Positions 10,318-21,200 of a DNA stretch of 64,000 bases are shown here, piece after piece (position 1 is the first letter of the stretch; each line of letters opens with the position of its first letter). The DNA lies in contig CM067366.1 of NCBI GenBank assembly GCA_034401795.1, positions 84,182,147 through 84,246,146 of the forward strand, read 5' to 3'. Both the position numbers and the translations under genes were made by a program. Source of the stretch: Chaetoderma sp. LZ-2023a (Eukaryota > Mollusca > Caudofoveata > Chaetodermatida > Chaetodermatidae). The notes beneath the pieces were generated by a model. That model was given only the letters and a program-made list of their open reading frames with translations. It ran no database searches and had not been told where the DNA came from.

Positions 10318-10510
10318 AAAAATTTGGCAGTTGCATTGCGATACATGCTATGCAACTTAAAATTGTTTGGTTTCCAGCACAAATGTATAGCAATTAATGC
10401 TAAAGTATTGAAAGTCAATAACTAAAATTGCCATCATGCTAAATTTTGCATAGCAAATACAACTATGCATGATACAGAATGTAAAGCAACTGCGAAAATA
10501 TGTTACAGCA
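10318..10510 (-). repeat. Dispersed repeat D, uninterrupted copy
   Basis: Reverse complement aligns with 7620-7995 on both sides of the MITE there. It carries the empty target TTAA at 10394-10397 where the other copy has the 7736-7927 insertion. Confidence 0.7.
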
Positions 10511-10799
10511 AATTGAGATGCGATAAATTATGCCCCGCACCTAGTAATCTTAAATGAATAATAATACATGTAGCAAACTTACAATACTTCAAGCGTATTT
10601 AGCATATTTTTATGCAATCTAACGGTATATGAGTTGATTTTCCATGTTGAGCGCCCTATCATTGAAGTTGAATTGTGCATAAAAACTATGCAGCGTTATT
10701 TTAAATGTGTATCGTAGGTTGTGCCTCATGAAATGATGGAACAGACATTCAATTTAAGAAGAATGTCTTCGCCGGTCGCAAAGAGTTATTCATAATGTC

Positions 10800-11110
10800 A
10801 AAGTGCATAAACATAAAGTCATGGAATATGATCAGCTTTTTTGTCATAAGTTAGGGAAAAGTCATGGAAAATTGTAATCATGAAAAGTAAATTACCGTCA
10901 TCACCTCTATTCAATAAAACTCACAGCAACAGCTTATAAAAACAAGGCTTTGGCTTTGTTGAACTGCAAGATACAATATTCAGACATTTGCAGAATAACT
11001 ATATAATAATAAGCTAAGTCATAAACACAAGTCTACCGGTACTAGATATTAATTCTTGGAAGTCATGGAATTATTTGTTAATTTTGGTCATGAAAAGTCA
11101 TGTAAAATTT
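10800..11110. repeat. GTCATGGAA-rich dispersed repeat
   Basis: Recurring AAGTCATGGAA and GTCATGAAAAGTCATG phrases (10817, 10860, 10880, 11061, 11090). Similar phrases occur in old repeats of many animals. No ends defined. Confidence 0.45.
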
Positions 11111-11359
11111 ATAGAATTTCAAACATAGAAAGGTGTGCTCCATCTGGTTGTAGTGTAAATATGGTTATAATAGTTTATACATGTGAAATTTAAGTCTGGG
11201 TTAATAACTATGTCTTACACGTAACAACAGTAGTTTGGTTCAGAAGCCTGACGCTTGATTACTGAGTGGTATAATCCAGAAAGTCTGAATGGTCTGAGCT
11301 TTTTTTGTGGGCCCCTTTTATACCTTTTTTGGAGGCCTTTGGTTGGCAACCTATAGTGG

Positions 11360-11565
11360 GTGCCTTGGTGGTTGTGCGCATGCGTCTGCGCAGTCGGAGA
11401 CTGGGGGGGGGGGGGATGGTCTGGCCGCCTGATGGCTTTGGTGGCTCGACAGTTTTGGCGGCATAGACTGGCTTGGCGGCTTTGGTTTTTTTGGCGGTTA
11501 TGGCGGCTTTTGGACCGTTTTTTTAGTGGGTTTTTTTTGGGGTGGGGTGGGGGAAGGTGTGTGTT
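11360..11565. repeat. G/T-rich low-complexity tract
   Basis: GGTGG, TTGGCGGC and a G10-12 run at about 11403, then T/G-rich to 11560. The open frame here reflects composition only. Confidence 0.6.
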
Positions 11566-11837
11566 AAAAATGTACTTGTGCCAGGTGGATATAAGACCAT
11601 TTCAGCAGTTTAAAGGTTACTGTCCTCAGTTTCGTTCATAAAAATGTGAACTCATCAGAGGCAGGTGCTGGTGCGTGTGTGGAGGCGTGGTGAGTGGGGC
11701 ATGACATGACAACTCATGATTGATAATATTTCTAAAGATGTATATTGTATGATCTTGTTTAGAAATATAGTACGGTTGAAACTTATATATTGTGAAACTG
11801 ACACAAAAAATAATGAAAAATAAAAAATAATAAAAAA

Positions 11838-13343
11838 CCATGAACCGGGTAGAGTCTGCGAGATTGTCTTCTTCTGACTTTATCAACAGAGTGGAAAGCT
11901 TTGGAGCCACAAAAAAAGAATCGCTATTAGCAAGCATGGATGTCACTTCCCTATACACCAACATACCCAACAATGAAGGGGTAAGAGTGGTGGCAAAACA
12001 TTGCATGAAATATGGTGTCCCAGGAACTCTCCACGAGAAACATGTTGAATCTACTCAAACTTGTACTTGAATGCAACAGTTTCGAATTCAATGGCAAACA
12101 TTACCTACAAATAGATGGTACTGCCATGGGTAGTAAAGCCACTTGCACATATGCATGCATCTTCATGGCTGACCTGGAAGAAAAACTCCTCGTCAGTGCC
12201 CCACACCAACCAACACTATGTGCGCTACATTGATGACATTTTTATGATCTGGGAACAGGGCCCAAACACCCTCACTGAATTCGTCACATATATGAATTCA
12301 GGCCACCCAAGCATAAAATTCACAATGGAAATTTCCTGAGAACAGGTTTCCTTTCTGGACACCATGGTACAGAACAGAGATGGAAAACAGATCAAATTCA
12401 ATCTCTTCACGAAACCTACAGATACACATGGATATCTGCACTACACGTCCGCCCATCCGTCAACATGCAAAGATACCACCCCCATGGACAATTCCTAAGA
12501 CTCCTTAGATATGCACGGACGTCATGGACTATGACAAGCATAGCCTGACATTGGAACTACATTTCCTGGCCAGAGGATATCCGGCTGTCCTCCTGACCGC
12601 TTCGAAATTGAAGGCCATTGGGCATCCCTCCTCAAACCCACAACACAGACACCTAACCTCCCCCACACCACACCAACCAGACCCATCTTCGTCTGCGAAT
12701 TCACCCGCGCCCCGCACAGGCACGCTTCTCAAAAAAGTGATCAACAAATACTGGCCCATCCTCCAAGCCAGCCAGAAAATGCAGGGATGCATTTGCAGAG
12801 AAACCATTATTTGGCTACCGGAGGAACAAAACTATTAAAGACCACCTAGTCTGGGCCAGACTCCCAAACGCCACCGGTGTTGCACACCCACATCGCAACA
12901 AATTCCTGGAATGCACAACCAAAAATTGTACCATTTGCAACACTATGGAGAAAATGTGGTTCTTTAAAAGTCACCATACTGGATTAACGTTTAGATGCAA
13001 AGTCATAGGCAATTGCCGGACTCGCAATATAGTCAATTTGCTAAACTGCAAACTTTGCCACAAACAATATGTGGGAGAGATGTTGAGACCATTCAAAATA
13101 AGGATTCAAGAGCATCTCAAGTCCATAACTAATCTTCACAAAAAAGAAAGTTATGACACCCCAGTCTCACGCCACTTCAACAAAAACAATCACACAAGAG
13201 CCCACATAAGCTACCGTATCATTCATGTACTCTCCTCCGACCCAACAGACCCAGAGTCAACACCATGGAGGAGATCCAAAGAATCCCATTGGATTCATCA
13301 ACTCCACACCATGGAACTCATAGGGATTAACTTAGCAGGTTAA
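11838..13343 (+). mobile_element. Penelope-like element, RT plus GIY-YIG, frameshifted
   Basis: The longest Penelope-like copy. RT blocks in order: ASMDVTSLYTNIP (11930 on), QIDGTAMGSKATCTYACIF (12109 on), the catalytic RYIDDIFMIW (about 12222), FLDTMVQNRDGK and FTKPTDTHGYLHYTSAHPS (to 12460). Then come the linker DAFAEKPLFGYRRNK (about 12787), a Cys-rich CTTKNCTICNTM block (12920) and a GIY-YIG nuclease: NIVNLLNCKLCHKQYVG, RPFKIRIQEHLKSI, TPVSRHFNKNNH, ending at the TAA 13341-13343. At least three frame changes and several stops make it inactive. No terminal LTR is evident on either side. Confidence 0.85.
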
Positions 13344-13672
13344 GGACGTACATTTTCATGAGGGTCCACACCCACATATGTCGTTATTATCCTGAAATTT
13401 AAGTCCCAATGTGCAGTTAGAATATGCTATAATTTTGTGTGTCACAGTCTTTGCCGGTATAAAGTGACTAGTTAGGATATGTTCATAACTGTATGTGGCT
13501 GAACGGTTCTCCCATGCAAAGGAGGTCAAGATTTAGTCAAGATTCTGGCTGAATTCTTGAATGAGATGGGTGTATTGGCAGGGTGTGTGACTCTGACTGA
13601 CTGATTAGGCGTAAATTTTGCTTGGGATTGTGATTGCAAAGATAACAAAGAGTAGGCCACTGCCCACTAATT

Positions 13673-13830
13673 TGAATTGGCAATAACTCTGGATCTTTTG
13701 AATATTTTGAAAACAATTTAACTGAAAGTTGTTGTTGGTTTAGCAGTCAAATTGTTTTCAAAATATTCAACAGGTCCACATTTATATCTCCTGGAAAAGG
13801 TTGTCTGCAAAAATTCAGCACTCAAACAGT
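13673..13830. mobile_element. Hairpin MITE, family C (degenerate)
   Basis: TTTTGAAAACAATTTAACTGAAAG and its complement around a TTGTTGGTTTAG centre, followed by AACAGGTCC and TGTCTGCAAAAATTCAGCA, the right flank seen in the copies at 44697-44900 and 54018-54222. Confidence 0.65.
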
Positions 13831-14129
13831 CATATTTTGATAAAAGATACATACCCTAAGTAAATCTAGCTTTATTTGTTACCTCTTTGGACACTAACTA
13901 ACTAGGAGTGTAGGCGCCATTTTAGATAAATGTTTGCGGGCGCCAATATTTCAGATTCTATTGTCTTCGACATGTGCAATTGTTGGTATAAAACCATACT
14001 CGTAAAGCTAAAGCTGCATGTAGTCATTCTTCTGCTGGCTTCCACTGCGAGTGCATAGTAAGTGCATATCATAGTTTTTAAATACTGCGATGTAGTTGTA
14101 TACTTCCTATGGCGCAAGTGAAAACAAAT

Positions 14130-14215
14130 ATATTTTTAACAAGTTGACTGAAAATTATTGTTGCCTATAGCAACAGCTTTCAGTCAAATTGTTGTCTATT
14201 TAATCAGCTGATAAT
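14130..14215. repeat. Short palindromic hairpin
   Basis: AAGTTGACTGAAAATTATTGTTGCC / AGCAACAGCTTTCAGTCAAATTGTT inverted arms. It lacks recognisable element ends. Confidence 0.5.
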
Positions 14216-14443
14216 ACAATTGTCACTAGGTAACGGTTTGACAAAAATTTGGCAGAAAATCATTGATGCAATAACTTTGAATACAAATGCTCTCAAAATA
14301 ATCAGCAGGGCCGTCAATGTTGCAAGACTTGCTGAAGATATTTCAAGCAACTTTATTGACAGACATTTCTGAGTAAGGCAGCAAGAGCCTTGTCAAGTTT
14401 TTCTCAGAATAATCATCGTGTTATCTATTTTGTTAGCTAACAA

Positions 14444-14463
14444 ATGCATACACAATTGTTTAG
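14444..14463 (+). CDS. ALG11: Tentative first coding exon of ALG11
   Basis: ATG at 14444 gives MHTQLF plus two bases (AG), followed by a good donor (AG|GTATGA). The two bases join the first base of the exon at 15022 to make AGA (Arg) and restore the frame. The resulting protein would be 496 residues, close to the roughly 492 of animal ALG11. The exon is very short and the start context is weak, so another upstream exon could serve instead. Confidence 0.3.
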
Positions 14464-14649
14464 GTATGATCACCTCTGTCATATGCCTACAGTGAATAGA
14501 ATAATATGCTGACATGTACCTCCTGATTGCCAATGAAGTGAACAGAATTTTCCAGCATATCTGATACTGTATCTCGATTCAGTATATCAAATCGGCCTAA
14601 CTAGTTTTACATGCACTTGTTAGCTAGCAAAATAGAAAGCCTGCTTAGC

Positions 14650-14752
14650 CACCAACAACTTTCAGTCAAATTGTTTTCAAAATATTCAGCAGGTCCAGAG
14701 TTAAACCCCATGAAAAATGTAATGTGCAGAAATTCAGCTGGCAGACTGTTAA
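14650..14752. mobile_element. Hairpin MITE family C, right half
   Basis: GCCACCAACAACTTTCAGTC, then AATTGTTTTCAAAATATTCAGC and the right flank ending CAGACTG-TTAA. The left half is replaced. The closing TTAA (14749-14752) is also the left TTAA of the family A element that follows. Confidence 0.65.
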
Positions 14753-14991
14753 CCCGTTAACACTCAAATTTGTTCAGGAAAATTTCAATTTTCTTATAGA
14801 AAATGTCTATTTGCAGGCCAAAAGAACACTGTTTTTGAAAAAAAAATTACCCCTTGAATGATTGGCTCGGTTATCGAGCCAGTCATTCCAGCGGTAAATT
14901 TTCATAAATAGTCTCTTGGTCTACATATATGGACATTTCACAAGACCACCGCAAAAGCCATTTTTGGCTGATATAAGTGTTAAAGGGTTAA
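14749..14991 (+). mobile_element. TTAA-flanked hairpin MITE, family A
   Basis: Left TTAA-CCCGTTAACACTC, right GTGTTAAAGGG-TTAA (14988-14991). Between them is the palindromic core with GGCTCGGTTATCGAGCC at its centre and matching arms reaching the GTCTATTTGCAGG / TCTACATATATGGAC region. It lies in the ALG11 intron and ends 30 bases before the splice acceptor at 15020-15021. Confidence 0.85.
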
Positions 14992-15021
14992 TACTACTGA
15001 ATTGTACTTTTATTTTCTCAG

Positions 15022-15279
15022 AGTGTTATCAGTGCTGGTGTATCTGCTCATCCTCTCCTGCATCCTCTTCATTGTCATCTGTGCTTTGTCACGTATTCTA
15101 CTACCACCGTTACTGCGATGGAATTCTCGACAACGGCATCCTGAGATCTTCGCCACTCCGCAAAGTGATCAGGAATCAGAACAGCGACCGCTAGTGATTG
15201 GATTCTTTCACCCGTATTGCAATGCTGGTGGTGGAGGGGAGCGTGTTCTGTGGTGTGCTATCCGAGCCTTGCAGACGAA
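15022..15279 (+). CDS. ALG11: ALG11 exon with membrane anchor and Gly-rich loop
   Basis: Acceptor TTTTATTTTCTCAG ends at 15021; donor AA|GTGAGT at 15280. It encodes the hydrophobic N-terminal helix and [17 protein letters not shown]. The exon enters with the third base of a codon and leaves after two bases of the AAG Lys codon. Confidence 0.92.
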
Positions 15280-18200
15280 GTGAGTTAAATTTTAAAACTA
15301 ATCTTTTAATGGTTGAGATTGGTCAAGAAAATCTGATTTTCGCAAAAGTGAATGTCTAATTTGGAGGCCAAAAGCTGGCTCCCCAGTAGGTTGAATTCCA
15401 TGGCTGTCTGTGCTGGTGCATCTTCTGGCATCCTTAGCACATGTCCAAACATGGACCATCCTTGCTGGGAGACTTTTACGGACAGTGGCAAAGTATTACA
15501 CATCTTGTATAGTGCATCTTGGAACTGGTCATCAGTGTCCAGTGATGGTGCGTAGGTGTTTGCGGTTGCAGGCATCACGTTTGTCTGGAGCTGCCTTTGG
15601 AGTTACACAGCGTAAAGGATCTGCAGGTTGCGTTGTATAAACATAGTCTTTTTGTCAAAGGAATTTAAAGTGTTTGTTGTTAATGTTAACTGGCTTGATA
15701 ACCGAGCCAGCCATTCCAGTGTTAAATTTTCAAAAATAGTCTCTTGGCTGGTGAATGGATATTAACTAAGCAAAATGTTAGATTTGTGGGTGAGTGATCA
15801 CCTAACTATCTTGTCCACTACAAGACCATTTCCTATGGCATGTATTAACTGACTTGTATTAAATTTCATGTCATTAGTGTGGTGGCTGACCCTTTAACCC
15901 TTGAATTTGTTCAATAAAATTTGATTTTTCTCTTAGAAAATGTAAATTTGCAGCGATTATTTTTGAAAATTTTCCACTGGAATTACTGGCTCGGCTATCG
16001 AGCCAGTGATTCCAGTGGTAACATTTAAAAAATAGTCTTCTCGTGGTTGGCAAATTGACATTTCTCAAGCCTACTGCAGACGCCGTTTAGGGTTAATGAT
16101 CAAAATATCCCCCCCCCCACACACCCCACATGGCCGACTGGCATCAACAATGGTGGTACTTTTTAATTTCTGGACGGATTAGCACCAAACCTGGCTAATA
16201 TGTTGATATTTGCATATCTTATTTCTTTTGTCTTGTGAAAATGGAGCTGTTTCGATCCCAAACTCCAGAGTTCTCACCATTGGAAGGTTACATATATAAA
16301 TTTATAGTGACTCAAGGGAGGTAACTTGTTGATGTATTCATTATCTCAAAGACTTACACTCATATCAGCCAAAAATGGCCTCCGCAGAGGTCATGAGAAA
16401 TGTTAATTTGCAGACCAAGAGAAGACAATTTTTGAAAATTTACAACAAATGACTTCCTCGATAACCGAGCTAATTTAAAAAAATTTTCTTCGAGAAATTT
16501 CAAATTTTTAAAAACAAATTTAAGCCTTAAAGGGTTAAATATACAACACCCAAGCTTTGTGCATGGAGGCTGGAGTTGACAATTTGTCATACATGTATAT
16601 ACAAAATTGGTCATCATGACCTACTTTTCAAAGTTTGCTAAACATCATAGAAAATTCTTGTCCATAGGATTGCACAATTATTCGATTAATCACGATGATT
16701 CTTTAAAGTATGATCATGGACGATTACAAAACTAAATAATCGAATAATTGAAGATTTTCAATCTCCAAGATAGTTTTTCAAAATGTAAAGTAACGTACAC
16801 CATGTAATAGTAGCCTAGGATTCTATTAGGACAAGAGGTGTTCAATTTCCAAACAAACATCTCTAAGAAAAGGGGGTGGGTTTATATTAGTTATATTTCG
16901 ACAAAAAGTTGAAGTCAATTCTCTAAAATTGTTAAAACTGATAGAAACTAACACGGAAGGGAAATTATTAAATGAGGCCACCTAAATATTGCTTTAATAA
17001 AGGCCATTTATTACATCAAAATTAATCCAAAGTTTGATATAAAATGTCGTCAATCATGTAATCCGCTCAAATTAAATTAAATTAAGAAGTATGAACAATT
17101 TGTAAAGCGAGTACATGAGTACTTGGATATAAATATCCAGAACTCGGAACTCGGCTATCTCTATATATTATCATGGTGTGATGGTAAACGAGTATTTTAA
17201 ATTTTATCCAAATAATGCGGTAAAATGGGTACCTGTTTGATAACAGGAAGGGTTATGATCAATGCAATCTAACTTCCCTGTCACTGTCTCAAACTCCCGT
17301 TAGCATATGAAATCTCGCGAGAACATGTCATGCGCCACCAATCGCAAATGAGTGATTTTGTTGCCAACATAAAAAGCGATCTCCCACATTATAATTCTCA
17401 GGCTTTCAAACAAATTGTCTCGCACGTTTGATTCCACTTTGGATCTTTTTATGTTGGTCGCTTAGGTTTGGCTGTCTGTCTTGCCAGATTGTATAAATAT
17501 TGTGTTCAGAATTAGTACTCTAATTGTTTATAATAGCATTTCTGAACGCCTATTACTATCTGTCAATTAGACTGGAGGCAGTTTTAATCGTCAGCGATAC
17601 CAATTTTCTTTCTTTTAGCGTTATGTTAGCATTTTCATTCGAATAAAGTTTGCATGGTCTTTTCAGATATTATCAGTACTAGCGGTCGAAATATTACCCG
17701 TTACATAGTTATTTGTGTTGAATAAAACTTTGTTTAATCCTTACAACAAAAGTTGAAATTTTCAAATTAGATTAAAAGATGAACAGGTGTTCATTTTTCG
17801 ACAAATTTGGTGGGTGATGGTGCTGTCACGGCAATATTACGGAAAAACTTTGCTCATGCTACTGTGGTATCCTCTACATTGTAGTGCATCAGTTAATCCT
17901 ACAAATGTACATTTGTAGTTTCGTTATTAAAACCAGTAATAATACAATTTTGTGTTATTTTCAGCTACATTGTGTGTTTAGAACAAATATGTTGAAATGA
18001 CTGGAATTAAGTACAATGTAGGCACAAAAGCCTTAGTAGGTATCGCACAGTCGAGTGTCAAGGCCCTTGGCTCACTTGTTGAAAATTTATCAGTGGAATG
18101 ACCGAGCCAGTTATTCTAATGCCAGTAAATTTCAAAATTAGTCTTCTATGGCTCTGTAATTTATGGACATTAACTACAAACAAACGTTTTAATTTTCTAG

Positions 18201-21200
18201 ACGAATCCTAACCACTAAAAGATTAACCCTTTCACCGACAAATCCCGGAAAAATTATATTCTTTATGATATAAATTTATTCTGTGAAATATTTTGAAATT
18301 ATTTTGACCCGAAGCCATTGCTACCCTGAGGTAGCAATGTCTTCCAGTCAACTTAATTTCAAAATATTCGTCAGTTTTCCTGTATGGTTGCCTTGAAAAT
18401 GAGATATGGGGAATTCATCCGTGAAAGGGTTAAGACATGTAAACTCTGTGTTAATTTACAGACTTGTTTGAGAGTTATTAATTTTTTATTTAGAGGCTAC
18501 TCTCATATTTTGTAGGTACCCGATGGCACAGTGCGTGGTGTACACTGGTGACACAGACAGTACCTCAGATGAAATCATTCAGCGTGCCCGCGACCAGTTC
18601 AGCATCCATCTACCCAGGCCCGTCCACATGATGTTCTTGCACAAGCGCAACTGGGTAGAGGCTAAAAAATACCCATATTTCACACTGCTTGGTCAGAGCC
18701 TGGGATCAATCCTGCTCGGCGTCGAAGCTTTGTGTAATTTAGTACCGGATGTATACATTGATTCAATGGGATACGCTTTCACGTTGCCATTATTTAAATA
18801 CCTTGGCGGGTGTAGGGTGGGTTGCTATGTGCACTACCCTACCATCAGTACGGACATGCTTGAGCGTGTCTCGGAGCGTACTGCTGCGCATAATAACACA
18901 CGTTTCATATCAGATAGCGTGATTCTTAGTAATGCTAAAATAATTTATTATCACATATTTGCTTTTCTGTATGGCTGTGCGGGTCGTGTTAGCAGCATCA
19001 TTATGGTGAACTCGAGTTGGACAAGCGGACATATTCTTCATCTGTGGCATGCGTTTGATCGTACGCATACAGTCTACCCTCCATGTAATGTTCAGTCATT
19101 CCTAGAAATACCCTTAAAACCATTCAAGAAAGATGGGCCACGTATTATTCTATCAGTTGCGCAATTCCGACCGGAAAAAGATCACGCCCTTCAGATTAAT
19201 TCATTCGCCGAGTTTCTTAGCAAACAGATGGTGTTTGAGCGACACCTCTATAAGCTGGTTCTTGTAGGCAGTATACGCAATGCTGATGACTCTGCGAGGG
19301 TTGAGCAGTTAAAGAAGCTGAGTGCAGATCTGGACTTAGAAGCGTTTGTTGAATTTCAGCTGAACATTAGTTTTACGGAGCTGAAGTCTCTGTTCTCACA
19401 AGCTACTATAGGATTACATACAATGTGGAATGAGCACTTTGGTATTGGTGAGTTTGATGAGTTAGATACATGGAGAGTTTATTGATTCTGAAATAATGTT
19501 TACAAAACAAAATAAAACGTACGTACATGTATGTATGTACTGTTGAATATTTTGAACATAATTGGATTGGAAGACATTGCTGTCTAAGGCAACAATGTCT
19601 TCCAATCTAATTATGTTCAAAAGAACATCTCTCACATTAACCCTTTAACACCCATATCAGCCAAAGAGAGCTTTTGCAATGCTCTTGCGAAATGTCCATT
19701 TGCAGACCAAGAGAAAACTGTTTTTGAAAATTTACCATTGGAATGACTGGCTCGATAACCGAGCCAGTCATTCCAATGGAAAATTTTCAAAAATATTCTT
19801 CTCTTAGTCTGCAAATGGACATTTTCTATGACAAAAGTGAAATTATCCTGAACAAATTTGAGGGTTAAAGGGTTAATATTCAACAGAAGATTTCATACAT
19901 CGTTTTCAAAATTGTACTAATTAACATGTTTCTGTTTTTATTTCGGAACCATGTTAGTGTATTTATGAATTTCACTGTATATCTAACGGATTGGAATTTT
20001 AAATATACAAGTACATGTGTGTACAAGTAGATGGCAATGATGTGTTGCTAAAAGATGTGTTTTTTACGCAGCAACAGCTTCCAGTAATTTGCATTTTAAA
20101 TCCGCACACGTGTATTTCATCAGCTAAATCATAATTGATCATGTATTTGTGTGTGTGCGTGTGCGCACGCGTGTGTGGTGTCAGGAGCTGTATCCAAAAA
20201 TATGTATGATCTGGTTTGGCTTAAGTTTTAACACTACAAAGTATCTTACTATGAAAGAGAATTTCCAGACCATGATCAGCATAAAAACTGGAATTGGATT
20301 AGATCAAATTCTAGTGCTATGGAGCGCTCAGGAACTACTGGCCAAATTCACCTCAATTTTAACTTGTGACATTTGTTGCCACAACTTTGGTTTTGAGCCA
20401 GAAGAATTCACAAACTGTACAATATGACAAAGTGGGGGGAATATGCAATATACATGTACATGTATCTGATTGCTATTGTTTGTAAACGAAAATTGGTAAT
20501 ATAAATCTTTAAAACAATTTGTTGCAGTAATATGTTTGTATCGCTGTTAGTATGAAGTGGTTAACCCACAAGACTCCATAGTTTTGAGTTGGCAGTCAGA
20601 TCATGAATTTTGAGATAATCTGTTTTCAGTGTGAATGTTAACTGTTAGATATCATAGTCCACGATTTAGATTAGATGGACTACAGCTCAGAAATAATGAG
20701 AACAGAAAGGTTAGTTACATGTAGTACAATTTTGTACATGACGTTCAATATTTTGAACATAATTAGATTGGAAAACATGGCTGCTTCGGGCAACAATGTC
20801 TTCCAATCTAATTAAGTTCAAAATATTCAACGGCACATTTTATATACTCTTGGAAACATGTTCAGTTATTTCTGACCTGTACTGTACATGTATAATTTCA
20901 TGGTACATGTATTAACCCTTTAAATCTTTTGTGACTAAATTTTGTCAAAAATTAAAAATATTGGCTTATTGAATGTCCATTTGCAGGCCAAGTGAAGACT
21001 ATTTTTGAAAATGTACCACTGGAATGGCTGGCTTGGTTACCGAGCCAGTCATTCCAGTGGTAAAATTTCAAAAGTACTCTTCACTTGGCCTGCAAATGGA
21101 CATTCCTCAAGACCACTGCAGTGGCCGGTTTTTGGCCGGCTTTGTCATAAAATGGTGAATGGTCAGGATTTGCTAATATTAAAAAAATTTTGCTCGATTT

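Noticed and set aside
13972..14057. ATG followed by a GTAAGT donor as ALG11 exon 1
   Set aside because: The phase fits, but TA joined to the A at 15022 makes a TAA stop at the junction.
16679..16753. ATTCGATTAATC / ATAATCGAATAATT pair as a hAT element
   Set aside because: No partner end, no target duplication, and the pair is too close to be both termini.
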